A DNA stretch of 64,000 nt, taken from the NCBI GenBank assembly GCA_003971905.1, contig RSEE01000018.1, forward strand, positions 62,001 through 126,000, read 5' to 3'. A program made the translations under genes and the position numbers. The stretch is from Moniliella sp. 'wahieum'. Taxonomy: Eukaryota; Basidiomycota; Moniliellomycetes; Moniliellales; Moniliellaceae. Below, piece by piece: positions 47,101 through 58,611 of the stretch; the stretch's first letter is position 1; each line of letters begins with the position of its first letter. Under the pieces are notes generated by a model. The model saw nothing but the letters and a program-made list of their open reading frames with translations. It ran no database searches and had not been told where the DNA came from.

Positions 47101-47704
47101 TGGCCACCTCGGACAGTGCCAGTGGCATCAGCAACGGCGTGCCGTCCGTGGCGGCACTGTCGGTACCTGTGCATGGCAAGTTTGTCGACTCGGAGAAGAT
47201 GGACGAGCTCATGTCGGAATCGTTGGAGGGTGGCAGTTTGATGGGAAGCAGCCTGGGTTTTCCCAAGGGTCAGCCCAACCCATCCAACAACGAGGGAAGC
47301 AGCCTGTATGGATCGAACAATGGCTCGGGTGGCAGTCTTTCTGGCGCACAGCAGTCCCGCTCGACCAATGCCACCTCGACGACCGGGGCAGGCTATGACA
47401 AGGGTCTTGGCGCCGGTGCTGGATATGGCGCATCCTCCACCTCGGGACAGTCCGACCCGGCTAGTGCCAGTGGCGTGCGGGGAGCCTCCTACGACGGTAC
47501 GTCTAACAGTGGTTCGCTTTCTGGACCTGATGGCAAGTCGGTGCCAGACCACAAGCAGGCTTCAGGTGCAACCTCGACCAAGGGAATGGTATCGCATGCC
47601 AAGGAGGCTGTCACCTCGCATGCACCGACGGATCCCAACCAGCCCAATCATCTTTCCGTATGGGCGAGTTGGACGACATCATCAAGAATGCGCCCAAGAA
47701 CTAA
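44101..47704 (+). CDS. Very long Ala/Ser/Thr/Gly-rich disordered protein with internal repeats
   Basis: The function is unknown. It would be about 1,190 residues after frame correction, from ATG 44101 (MATYLGTSIPSGMGDGL) to TAA 47702-47704 (ending GELDDIIKNAPKN). There is no signal peptide. Three 22-residue repeats at 44455-44640 share QDPYxxYGSA. A second duplicated element (TTGAGLAKGPDTSFAS and VTGAGLGKGTDISLAG) lies at 44905-45125. A third pair (PAVAAMSAPVGGKF and PSVAALSVPVHGKF) lies near 46960 and 47140. Two mildly hydrophobic Ala-rich segments (LVAAPAGALASAYEWF, LALAGGAAGVAGSAAV) might associate with membranes. Frame slips are frequent (near 44210, 44995, 45500, 45815, 46255, 46590, 47005 and 47665). 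It is expressed divergently from the Hook gene. It could be a stress or structural protein; I do not assign a function. Confidence 0.7.
45512..45585 (+). repeat. TGCCACTGCCC microsatellite in the disordered protein gene
   Basis: Seven or so imperfect copies of TGCCACTGCC/CCTGCCACTGC. In the frame joining the flanks it would encode Ala/Thr/Pro. The copies are of unequal length, so copy number and frame here are doubtful. Confidence 0.7.
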
Positions 47705-48318
47705 TAACTGCGAATGTATTTTTCTTCTCTCTCGACTTGTTTTTTGAGTAATCTTATTGTCTCCTCTTCTTCGCATATATATCCAGCCAGAAGTAACGTG
47801 AAAGCATTCTACCTTAGAAAGACTTTTCCACCTTGGTCCCCTGTCATGACCGCCATATCGGCTCCACTGTTCACTCTGCTATTGCAAGCGGGAAAGCTGA
47901 CTCTGAATCGAATAAGCTCCTCACGGTGCGAGCCCCAGCACGGTCGTTACCTCCAATGACTGGCATCTCAACGTCCTCACGCTCTTCGTAGTCGTATCTC
48001 AACAATAAGGTCAAAGCCGATGGACCACAGCCAGGGACAACAAAAGGGTGCCACTGACGAGCGTGGCCAACGCGGTCATCTCTGTAGCAAAGCTAGCTAT
48101 CCCACTCTATGCGTGCGCTCCATGTCGCTGGTAGGAATGCTTGGCCTTCAGTTGCCTATGTGTCAAGCGAAAGGGGGGCGAGATGGCAAAATGGAATGAA
48201 GATGTGTGGCCTAACAACCCTAACAAGTTAGAATGCGCGTCTACGTAGTTGGAGTAGGACCTGTGCAGGGCACAACGGTAGAAAAAAAGGGGGCAGGGTC
48301 TTGGGCTCGCCCTTGGCG
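47705..48318. other. Intergenic region between convergent genes
   Basis: T-rich 3' flanks of the two genes. No coding sequence supported. Confidence 0.5.
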
Positions 48319-49243
48319 TTAGGCAGCCGCAGCAGGAGCGGCGTGCGACGCGGCGGCCGACGCCTTTTTCTCCTGCGCAATCGCCGCTGCCTGTGCCGCA
48401 CGTCCTGGATCGAGCGAGAGGAGGTGGTGTAAAACGACTGGATTTTCGGGTGGTTCGCGGCCGAGTTGTAGAAACCGCCAAGCTTGGACCAGGCGTAGCC
48501 CACCTGGGACCGTGCCACACCGTATTCGCGCGCGACAAGAGCGATTGGGGTCCTGCAGCTGCTGCTGTACCGAAGCCTGCACGTTGGCCACAAACGACGG
48601 GTCTGTCGTAGTACCCGCAGAACCCTCTGTCGCCTCGCGCTTGCCCTCCCCACCCTCAGCACCCGCCACCGCAGCAGCTTGGGTAGACGTCGCTCCCGGA
48701 GCAGGGTACTTGGCACCCAAACTACGGTCCAGATCGGACAAGAAGGAAGAGAATTTGCCACTGTAGCCGTGTTGCTTGTCGAAGTCGAGTGCACGCTTGG
48801 TCACCTCGTCAGAGAGCAGGTAGCCATGCGCCAACAGCTCGCTCACGATGGCCGTCTTTGGCTTGTCTTCCTGTTTTACCTCATGGACATGGGGAGGCGC
48901 GTCGGGGGCGGCAACCGGAAAGGGGTCTCAGTGGGGGAGGGGCAGGTTGGGTGGCGGAGGTGACGGTGATGGTGGCTCCCTCGAGCTGCCCGCCGCTCAA
49001 ACTGGTGTGAAAAGGGCCAGAGAAAGTCAGTACGCGGGCGCGGCCATCTGTTGGCAAACGGACGGTAGCACAAAAAACACTTACAGAACCGCATTGCCGG
49101 CACCAGTAGGGGCAGCGAACGTAACCGTGGCCTGCTGGTTCGCCAATTCGATCTTGTCGATGGCGCCACAGAAGGACAAAAAACGCCTCAATGGACTGGC
49201 TGGTAGTGGTCGGAGCAAGGCCAGAAATGACAACAGCGGACAT
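48319..49243 (-). CDS. Vip1-like RRM protein
   Basis: RNA-binding protein of the fungal Vip1 type. Starts at 49243. The RRM begins at once: AVVISGLAPTTTSQSIEAFF (RNP2-like), then FCGAIDKIEL, then ANQQATVTFAAPTGAGNAV. The 83-bp intron (49002-49084) has a GTAAGT donor and a CAG acceptor, and the RRM resumes with LLSGGQLEGATITVTSA. C-terminal to the RRM are LLAHGYLLSDEVTKRALDFD and an Ala/Gly-rich linker, then VQASVQQQLQDPNRS and, after a slip, REYGVARSQVGYAWSKLGGF and HPKIQSFYTTSSRSIQDV, ending in an Ala-rich helix. This conserved C-terminal block is the family's other hallmark. Slips near 49185, 48910, 48535 and 48400. The RNA target is unknown. Confidence 0.85.
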
Positions 49244-50357
49244 GGCGGGCGGGAATGGGTGGTGGTGGTGGTGCTGGTAGGAGAGGAGGCAGGGGAGCGT
49301 CTCAGTAGGGGGAAGCATGAGGCATGAGGACGACGTTGAAGCGGGGAGGGGCGCTTGCACCTCTGCCCCCCGAACGAGGCAGGCAGGCACAGCACAGTGT
49401 GCACCGCAGCCCACGGCGGCACACGCCATAATAGTTATTGCTAGCACGCTTGCGCGGTACTGGGTCACTGGTGGCATGTTGGACGCTTGCTCCACACACA
49501 CTGCCCCTGCCTCCTGGCCCGTGCACAGCAAGCGCATGCTGCAATCGTGTCGCCGGGAGCGTCCAGGTGTCTGTCCAGCTTCCTTGTCACGCGTCCCCCC
49601 ATCATCCCCCGATGCCCATTCAGCGCTCAGCCGCTGACTAGACTGAGCACTGAGCACTGGGCGCACTGGGCGAGGGCCACATTTGTGGCGCCATGGCCGC
49701 AATCAGATTGGCATGGCCTTCACAAGCTTCACAGAGGGCTAAAAGAGCTATAGGGTGCTGCTCGCCAGCAAGGAGGGAACGTGGAACGTCAACCGTCAAT
49801 GTTTTGAACGTAAAACGAAGTCCGCGAGCGAAGGCAGTGCCCATCAGGGAGAACGCACAGGCATCGAACACAGGGACAGCGTGTCCGAGCACGTGTCATC
49901 ATATTAAAGAAAAGCATCAAAAGAAAAGAACGAATCGGTAGGCCTTTAGTCGGACCCGGTAGCTAAGAAACGGGGAAAGGGCTCTATACAGCATACCCAC
50001 CATACGACAGGGGCGTCCTCAAGCAGACTGAGGGGGTGAAAGGAGGGCGGTTGCACAATATGTTCGTGAGGGGGCATTTGAATAACAGAACAGAGCAAAG
50101 CAGAGGATAGCACTTAACGAAAAAATAACGACGCACAGAGGGTGGAAGGGAAGAGAAGGAAAGAGAAGAGAAAGGGGGGGGGGGGAAAGAGGCAGAGCTG
50201 AAGACGTTGAAGACACAAAGAACTGCTGAACGTCTAGTTAAGAACCCGTGTGGGCATGCGAAAAGCTGACCCCCGGCCTGCATTAGATATCGACGGCCAT
50301 CATCTTCGCGGATTGTCATCGCGATGAATGGTAAGAGGGTGTCATGTGCAAAGCGCC
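49244..50357. other. Intergenic region
   Basis: The promoter side of the Vip1-like gene lies at the left. ACTGAGCACTGAGCACTGG stands at 49641-49659 with a CAGCGCTCAG word just before it. A G14 run lies near 50175. No gene supported. Confidence 0.5.
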
Positions 50358-51847
50358 TCAGAGGCCAAAGATGGGTACAAATGAGCCGCGCGGGCCAGCA
50401 ACGATAGGCAAGAGCTCGTATCGGAACGCGGCCAGCTGGTTGAAAAAGTGAGATCGGAAGAAAGGCGCACAGACTGAGCAGCAACGAGGTACAGAGGTTA
50501 GTAACCAGCCAGTCTCGCAGTGCAAGCACGGCTTCATCCACGTACACATAGGCGCCACCAATACGAGGAAGCTGTGGAGCATTAGGAACGCCAACCAGTG
50601 GGGAATCTTGGCATTGATATGGGAATAGGAACGCTTAAACCAAGCCGCCACGACGCTGTCCATGGCGAACAAACCAGCCAAAAATGAGTCAGTAACCGAA
50701 CCCCCTACCCCTTTTCCACTCCACCAATCCAGCTCACATGAGGAAGCAAGAACAGAGAGGTACTTACGCTGCTGCGCCATTGATCACGAAGAAGGCAAAG
50801 TTTTCCAGTGTTGCGGTCCCAAAGGTAAAGTAAGTGATGTGTTCGTGAAAGATCCCGAGACCGTAAAGGCGGCCATGGCAGACAATGCCTTCTTGACAAA
50901 CGCCTTGTTGCTGCTGCTGGGCCCATGGACCTTGTCGGGGGTGGGCGCATGGGTGGGCGTCATCCGAAGTCCGTTCATCTTGGCTCGCCCGGCGCCATTT
51001 GAACCCGGCTTGACCGCCTCGTCGACCTCGGTATCGGTGGTCAAGCTAGGACGGGCAATTTTGCTGGAGTACTTCTTGGGGGCTCCAGCGGCGCTGGCAA
51101 AGATAACGCGATGAAGAATGACGGTAATGGCCTTGTTCCAGGTGGACCAGAAACGTTGGATTGACGTAGCCGAGGTAGGCGATTCAAACATGGGAGCCAT
51201 CTCCACATTGAGGATGAAGCCGAAAAGGCTCAACATCCCATCCCCAAAGAAGGCCAGGACAAAAAGAACATCGAAGCCGAGGAGGTACGAGTACAGGTGG
51301 TAGGCCAAGCGCGGCATCGAATCAATTGTTCTTTAGTAGGAACAAAGTAGAGCAGGGCAAAAAAGACAATGCAGAACTCGACAAAGACCGCGGGGAAGAC
51401 GCGGAGGCTCTGCCAGCGGGCACTACGCGTAAACCCTTCGATCTGCCTGCGCTCCTCCAACTCGGACTCTTCCACGGGAAAGGCCCAGAGATGCGCAAAA
51501 AAGCGGCCAGCGGACCAGGAAAAAACTTCGTCCACTTGGCGTAAACCGAAAATGTCCCAGGCAAGCAAAGCAGAACGGAAGCCAAGCGCAGGCATCCAAA
51601 AGTCCAGGATCATTACGCCTGACTGGCCAACCAAGGCAGGCCAGAAGAAGAGAAGGACAATGAGAGGGGAAGCGATGGCGATGCGAAGGGGACGCGACTG
51701 GGCAGCTTGTGGGCTGTTGGCGGGGACGCGGGGTACCAGAAGGTGATACGCAGCGTAAGCGTAGAGGGTTGTGCTGAACATGAAGGCTAAGATGCCGACA
51801 AGAACGTTGCCCGCGCGTTCGAGCGGGTACGGGGGCATGTCATACAT
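50358..51847 (-). CDS. MBOAT / wax-synthase-like acyltransferase
   Basis: Polytopic membrane acyltransferase of the fungal wax-synthase group. Predicted helices include VLVGILAFMFSTTLYAYAAY, IASPLIVLLFFWPALV, VFPAVFVEFCIVFFALLYF and YLLGFDVLFVLAFFGDGML. The diagnostic block is APMFESPTSATSIQRFWSTW (product of about 51190-51130), followed by a variable cytosolic loop and then VSGIFHEHITYFTFG, containing the SGxxHE motif with the candidate catalytic His. That motif appears only after restoring one G in the run at 50854-50856. The intron at 50656-50767 has a GTAAGT donor, an ACTGAC branch point and a CAG acceptor; the next exon begins VVAAWFKRSY. Other slips are near 51335, 50540 and 50440. The start could be anywhere from 52075 to 51847. 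The lipid substrate is unknown. Confidence 0.78.
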
Positions 51848-54800
51848 AATGGCGGGCTGGCGGAAGAGCCGGCTCCAAAATGCGAGGAAAGGGTCCTTGG
51901 CCCATGGTAGGCCCAGCCTTGCCCCCAGACTAGTGTGGGACAGGTGGTGCGTTGCCAGCCCCTCACCCTGGGACTGGGCAGCGATGACGATGTTGCTCCC
52001 AAATGGAGCCGATGCGGTTGACCATGGCGAGGAGCGGCGACGATGGAGGTGGAAATGGGGTTGGCCACGTTGCAAAGAAGGAAGTGGCGCGAATGGTGGC
52101 GGCGAGAAGGAGAAGGTGGGGGGGCGGGGGGGGGGGAAGATGATCGATGAGGGCCCAGATCGAGGCGAAAAAGAGATGCCGTGCCAGGCCAGTTTGAGCG
52201 GGGAAATGAGGCGAGGAGGAGTGCTGTGGAGTGGCCCATTGCGGAGCCAGCGGGATGCATCATTTCAACGCTGGTTCAGCTTGAAGCTTCCACCTGGGCG
52301 CTTCACGCTTCGGTCGCTTTTGTTGTGACACATGTGACGCCAAAATCCCCGCAAAGCCCAACAACGCCTTGGTAACACGCAACACATTGACACGTGGCAT
52401 GGTACGGGAACCGCCAAAGTCACTAGTCACCTAGTCACCGGTCACCGGTCATCGGTCACTAGGCAGGTTTTCCGCCCCTTGTGACGTCACTGGTCACTAG
52501 CCACTGGTGGCTAGTCGTAGCTGTATCCATATTCAATTCATCATCGCCACCCAAGTGCGGAAAAACGAGGCAGCGTGGCGCGCGGCGAAGCTGTGGGACT
52601 CACAATTTACGTAGATACCCGATAGCCCACCCTACAGACCAGGTAGCCAGTGGCTGCGGTACTAGTTCTCGGTAGCCCCCAATCCGCAGGGCAAAAACAC
52701 TCTCCCCCCCGCCTTCCCCAGACGGGATTGCGGGGAATCGATCACGCCCATCACCCTATCGTTGAACACTAGCCCGATGCTTCAGCAGCTTCATTACCGG
52801 TCACCCCGGGCACTAAACGTACATCCACTGTATATGGACTGTGTGCCTTTCCTTTCGCAAACCGGTTTGCACTCTTCTACTTCCCTCGCCCACCTCCCTC
52901 TCCTTTCTGAGTACCAGAAAGTTCATATAATCTGCAAAGCTTCTATTTATAAGCAGAGGGACACAAAAGAAACGCTTCGGCCGTCAAGCGCGTAATGCTA
53001 GCCTCCCGCTCTGATATAATAGCTTCATCATCTCTTAATTGCTTCATCATTTGCAGCATTTTGCTGTCAGAAATTGCACTCCTATACTACGATGCTAGTA
53101 TCCGACTTGTGAGCACTCGATGATCCTATGGATCGGCTATAAATCATCTGAAGGAAAGGGATAGAGAAGAGGGGGATGGAACGAAGAGCAGGGGGTGCGC
53201 AGCCTGCGAGCGGAACTCTTCAGTAGGCGAGCGTCATCGATCAACTTGAAGCCTTGCAATGGGACCTTAATAACACTATCCTCTAGCATACTACCATTTC
53301 TGTGATATCTCCGGAGCTTAAAAGGCCGGGACAAAGAAACACTGTGCCTAAACTGACCCTGGCGAGGAAGAAGGTGGGCAAGAAGACGTAAAAGATATTC
53401 AGACTGTCAGTGATTATAATCGATCACTACTCTGTTTTGAGTATGCCTGGGCTGTGCTCTGAGATCTGAGTTGCCTGAAACTGTGGTGACGTATGTAGTG
53501 AAGGCGATATAACTTGTCTATTAGCCTGGAAGCAGTGCCCACAAAAGAGGCCCTTTGAATAGACCACACGCACCGTTCCTGGGGCGCATATAAGCGTTGA
53601 GCGCCCCTCTTGGTTATATACCTACACCTGTTATGCAGAGTTGATGTACTGTGTACCCCCGCCCATGCGCCACCACACTTTCGGTCTTGGCAAAACAGAT
53701 AATCTCATTTCTCATTCCCAGTCATCGTGACTATCGACTGTGACCACCTCCTGTCGACTGCTGTGGTCAAAAAAAGGTTCTTGTTACGGGACGGGTTGCT
53801 TTGGATCCGAGATGGTCTATCCAAGCTCCTAAGGCCTGCTCTGTTCTGCACATGCCCAGTAGAGCGCGCTCCAAAGTCAACCAAGTTTGATGATAGTTGG
53901 TTAAATTAGGCACGGTGCACCGAGTGGCCATGCATCCGCGCAATAATAGTCCCCCCTCGCCCTCGTCCAAGTCGGTCGGCATAACTATAAAGGCCACCAA
54001 GTTTTGGGTATCTTTGCGACGACTGTCGCCCCCCGTCTTACTTTATCTTTCTCTGTTGCGCCTGCGGCAACCACAGCATCTTTTGACGTGTCTTCCTTTC
54101 TACAGCCCTATTGTATCCGTTTCCCCTTTTGACCTAGCATGTACCCCTGGTTGTGGGGATCGTTTCCCCCACTTGCATTCTCGTTCTAACCTCGCCGGTC
54201 CATTCTCGTCTCCATTGTTATCTTTCCCGTCCAACTACACTGTTGCCGTTTTCGAGCAAGCCGGTGCGTACGCAGCCTTGCCACACGCGTGCATCCCGTC
54301 CGCGTCACGCCCAAAGGCCTCTCTCGTCCCTATCTCCGTTCACATACCAACTAGCCAAGCCCGAAACTACTGTGAGTCGTCCTTCCGTCTAGTAAGGTAT
54401 TGTACCAACAAAACCGGGTGAGCCATCTATTGGGGGGCCCCGCCCCCCTGTGACGTGTGACAGTTATAATGTTAGCTTTTGAAAGATCTGATTTTTTGTT
54501 TCTTCTCTCTCGATGCTTTGCAGTGCACGTGTACATTAGACGAAGAAAGGCACCCCCGCTTTGATGCCGCGAACAGCGGGGAAGATGGATGGGCACGTTC
54601 CTCACAAGTAGTACAGGTCGTTTTCTGTCCGCATTCTATACGATACATCATGCATCAGAGAGGACTATAGGAATGATGCAAATGATGGTCGTGGTCGATA
54701 TATTTAAACGCTTGTGAAGCTTGAAGACTGATGCAGCGAGGGCCCGCCCGCACCCCATTACATCAGCGCCAGCAGCCAAAAAGACATCGTTTTTTACTTC

Positions 54801-55409
54801 GACGCCCCGGGGGTGCCTATACTTTCGATGGGATAGGCTCGGGACATGATAGTACTCACCTTCACTTAGCACTTAGCACTTTCCTTCGGCAGAGCACTCC
54901 ATATCAATATCAACAGGGGTTCCGTACCGCATGGAAGTGTGCTGTGATACAAAAGAAATAAATGGTGGAGCACAGTGATCTAGTGATACGGACCACATGC
55001 ACCGTGGTGGCACGCAGGTGGGGGCACATAATAGATGATCGTCGATCGTCGATCGTTAATGATCGATGTGATCCCCGCTAGTATACAGAGAAGGATGCTT
55101 CTACACTTTGTCTTTCTTATTCTTCTCCGTATGCACCGGGGGGAGCACCTGCCATCTTGTCATGATTAAGGTTTGGTCCGTGTGGCTTTGCGTTGGGCAC
55201 GCACTCAAGCTTCAAGCTTCAAGAAAGACCACTAGTGTCTCAATCATCCCATCTCGCACGCCAAGCAACAGAGCAATGTATCATAGCATTTGCTCTCAAA
55301 GGGGGTAGTGATCCCATGCAGCCCTCAGCGGCTTGGTACATGCAGTGTCTGTAGCCGATCGCATATAGCGAGTGATCATTGATCCGGCAGCTCCCTACAG
55401 TCCGTCGGC
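51848..55409. other. Long intergenic region, gene-poor
   Basis: The first 230 bases may be extra N-terminus of the acyltransferase. GTCACTAGTCACCTAGTC-type words cluster at 52420-52515. DNA is AT-richer from 52750 to 53700. A 174-codon frame at 53897-54421 has no family resemblance and I do not accept it. TCAAGCTTCAAGCTTCAAG lies at 55205-55223 and a GATCGTCGATCGTCGATCG array at 55034-55052. Confidence 0.45.
55034..55073. repeat. GATCGTC/GATCGAT palindromic array
   Basis: Tandem GATCGTC units followed by GTTAATGATCGATGTGATC, giving many nested GATC palindromes. Related words occur at 15795-15835 and 15963-16002. Confidence 0.6.
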
Positions 55410-55415
55410 TATAAA
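55410..55415 (+). promoter_or_regulatory. TATA box of the secreted-protein gene
   Basis: TATAAA 87 bp upstream of the ATG, preceded by the AT-poor word CGTCGGC. Confidence 0.6.
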
Positions 55416-55502
55416 GCTGAACGATCCACATCAAGAGCACGCGTCCACTAGCACACACACCCCAACCCTTCGTCAGTGCACTCCGCTCCCACCCTCTCCA
55501 TC

Positions 55503-56503
55503 ATGCACTCCCTCCTGTTCCTGTCGATTCTTGGCACCGCTTCTACTTTCGCCGTGCTTCCGACCATTGCTCAAGGGTACAGTAACCCAACAGATGGCAG
55601 TGGATCCAACCTTGGCTACTTTCCCCCCCCGACTTTAGCAGCAACGGAGAACCCCTCAACGTCATCATTTCGGGATCCTCTAGCTCCGCTGTTTTGACCC
55701 AGGACGGTTGATGGACTATGCCAACGCTCTGGGATACGGGAAAGAGGTACGCACGCAGCATCCCATCAGCCCACAGAGCTTTCCTGTGCCATACTACGCC
55801 TCCTTTCATGGAAGCACCATTGGTTAACCTATCCTGCGCGTCTCCTTTTTGCTCGGGCTTGCCCTAGTGTCTGGGTTTGCACGGCGGCACCAAAATGCAA
55901 GCCAATCTGGGAGATGGAAAAGGATGGACAGACCAGTTGGACGAGGCCCGCTGGCTGTATGGAACAAGCCCTGGAATCGGCGCCTGCCTGGAAACGTTCA
56001 AAGGCGGCAATCACTTCCGTTTCTGGCAGCAGGCCTCCACCAACGCTTGGTTCCTTGCCGTGTCAGAGGAACAGGATCTTAGCGAGAACACAACATTACC
56101 GTCCGTTTTTCTTTCCCCCCCATCTCCCTTCGTGCTGGTGATAGATGTATCGCTGACCTTTCTCACCATCCCCTTTCCTTTTTTCGTATACATAGGCAAA
56201 CGGATATAACAGGTGCGTGCGCATGCCCCCCTCCCTCGTACCCCTATCCCCTCCCCAAATAAGCTCCAGAAAAGGCAGGAAAGAAGAACTGACCCCGGAG
56301 CCTCTGTGTCCTTTGATAACAGTGGTCGTGACAAGTTGGTGTCGGATGCTCAGGCCAACCCGTCTTACAACGGGAACCAGTACAACACTGCAGTCGAGTA
56401 CATTTCAGGCGGTTGCCAACGGGCGCGTTCGGGCATTGACCATGGCATTGCCATCGACGGAAAGACGGCCATTTTGACCGTGTCGGTTACCAGCTCGTCT
56501 TAA
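55503..56503 (+). CDS. Secreted protein of an uncharacterised, mainly basidiomycete family
   Basis: ATG 55503 begins a signal peptide (MHSLLFLSILGTASTFA). I assemble four exons: 55503-55746, 55868-56100, 56196-56212 (17 nt) and 56323-56503. The mature protein has EPLNVIISGSSS, LMDYANALGYGKECLGLHGG, ANLGDGKGW, ACLETFKGGNHFRFWQQ, WFLAVSEEQDLSEN, NGYN/SGRDKLVSDA and GIDHGIAIDGKTAILTVSV. I recall this pattern (an ISG...D, ECLGLH, NLGDG, GGNHFR, WFLAVS, NGYNxGRD, NHGI order) from many basidiomycete genomes without a known function. Slips: near 55635, 55705 (GGG to GG), 56090 and 56415. Four conserved positions could be catalytic (two His, two Asp), but no activity is established. A TATA box and short leader are present. 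Confidence 0.75.
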
Positions 56504-58611
56504 CGGTTCATGAGTCCATCAGTTCATGAGTTCGTGAAGAGTGAAGACGGGGTATTCTCGAAGTCCATACCGCCACCGTTCCCGAGTCTTACTGTTGGGA
56601 TATATAAGGGGCCTGTTAAACAGGAAGAATGAGGAAGCGAGGGATTGGAGCCAGAGTTGGGTTTGGGCGCACAAGGATAACGGGAGGATGAACAGGAACA
56701 AGTTGATGAGAGGCACCCGGGAGGGTATGGAAAGAGAGCGAGAGGATAGGGTGGCTTATACACATAATGGCTGACCGTGAAGCAAAGGAAGCCCCCGGGT
56801 GGATGAGAGGGGCTTTATCAAACGAGCACTGCAAGAGGGTGCTTGATAGAAGCATTGCCCCAACAATCCCCCCTAGGGAAGTATATGGTCTGCTGTTTGT
56901 CTTGTCTTAAATCCGTTGTCTTGACTGTCCCGACTCAGCCTCAAGTGACCAGCTCTTTTGACCTTCCAGTATCCCCTCCACCTGCTACTTCTTGCCTTCA
57001 AAAAAGTCCAGCATCAAGTATCCTCCGCGCGTATTTCGTGAATCCACGGAGTCGAGTCACTAGTTATTGCAGTGACAGGACTTGTCCGACTCTGTGGATG
57101 CCTGCCTCGTCCTCCCACTCACTGGTCAACCTTTCAGGCCCAGAGACAACACATGCAGATATGCGATAATCGACAATCTTGCCCGTTCCAGCGCATACGT
57201 ACCATTGTCGTGCGAGTCGACGTCCCGATTAAGTGGACATCAGTCCTCACCTCGGTTCTAGTTCCGTTGGATCCGCATCAGGGTCGATAACAAGGGCAAG
57301 TTGACTGTATGGGTATGGTGCTGCACTGGGGAGTATTAGTGGGTACTATACCGGTAGCCCCCAAAGAAGCCCGGTTCCCTTAGTTTCACTTAGTAGGTGT
57401 ATGCCGTCGATATTATTTCTTTCTGGAGGACAGGAGCGGTCTCTATAACCGATAGCATGCTCTACCTCATCTTTTGGACAATGCGATAACTATCAACTCT
57501 GCATGCTAATCTCTGGGTTTTCGCATATCTTTCCTCCATGCCAAAGCATCGCTAAGCCGGGCCCTGTTCCGGCATCCGCCTTTGATAAATGATACTGACC
57601 TGAATGACTAATGCACCTTGGCAGAATTGCATAATCGCCATTATGTAGATTGCGCACAACGGCCAGTTGTAATTGAGGAGAGATCTCGAGATGGCGTCGA
57701 TCCTCGATCAAAAACTGTACTCAACCACCATATCTATACTCTCCATCGTCGCAGCAGCGAAGTAGAGTAGTAACGCAGCTATATGAAAGCTTATTTTAAA
57801 GAGAACGATACATGATGGTGATGAAAGGCAGAGCGTCGCGTGTGGATGTGTGCCACGGTTGAAGCGGTTGAAGGGAGGGAAGCTGGTGATGATGCAATCG
57901 GTGTGGATGTCAGACACAGCAGGACAGAAAACGGGGGTCTATCTGTCGATCATTCGCCCAATCTATCTGTTCCTTCACCGGGATGGGTTCCTCTTGGCCG
58001 CGTGTGAGGCCTGAGGACGGGATCAACCCGCGGCTGCCGCGCGGCTGGCTTGAGGGGAGGGGGGCGCAGGATTCTGGAAGTGCAGTGTGGCGTTGCCAGA
58101 TTGCTGTCAGTCCTGAGACCCAGTTGAGCGTACGTTGAGTGCTGAGTGAGAGTGCTGAGCGCGCTGAGCGCCTGGGCGCCTGAGCGTTGCTTGAGAGGGT
58201 GGAGTGTGAGTGTGGAGTAGACTCGGAGGTGGGTTCGGGGGCTGAGATCTGAGACGCGTATATCCCCAGTCCAGAGTCATCCTGCTAGCCTGTGCTCGGT
58301 GAGGCTGACGTACGAATCAACAAAGCGCCTTATTCTGCTGTCCGATGCGGGGGCCTGCGCCGGGTCGCGACACAGTCGAAACGAGATCATCGATCACCAA
58401 TACCGCAGGCGCTCCGAGCCGCTCCCCCTTCGGAGCTCGGGGTGATCCCGAGACGGCGGCAAGGGAGCGACGAGTAAGAAAGATGGGAGGGCCAAGCTGG
58501 GCCCTGCTGGGCGGTGCCTGATAGGGCGTCTCGGCACTGCCCCGGAGAAGACGGGAGACGACGGGGCAGCGCCAGGCGCGGGGCGGCAGGGCGGCAGCGC
58601 GGGCTTGGCTC
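56504..58611. other. Gene-free intergenic region
   Basis: Two kilobases without a supportable gene. AT-richer from 57150 to 57900. CTGAGCGCGCTGAGCGCC words stand at 58155-58175 and a GC-rich block begins near 58320. Confidence 0.5.

Noticed and set aside
50820-50880. Acyltransferase lacking its catalytic histidine
   Set aside because: The uncorrected frame reads SGSFTNTS, but adding one G to the run at 50854-50856 gives SGIFHEH, the expected motif, so the loss is apparent only.
53897-54421. 174-codon plus-strand open frame
   Set aside because: Composition is that of random pyrimidine-rich DNA, with no domain, no conserved start context and no family resemblance.
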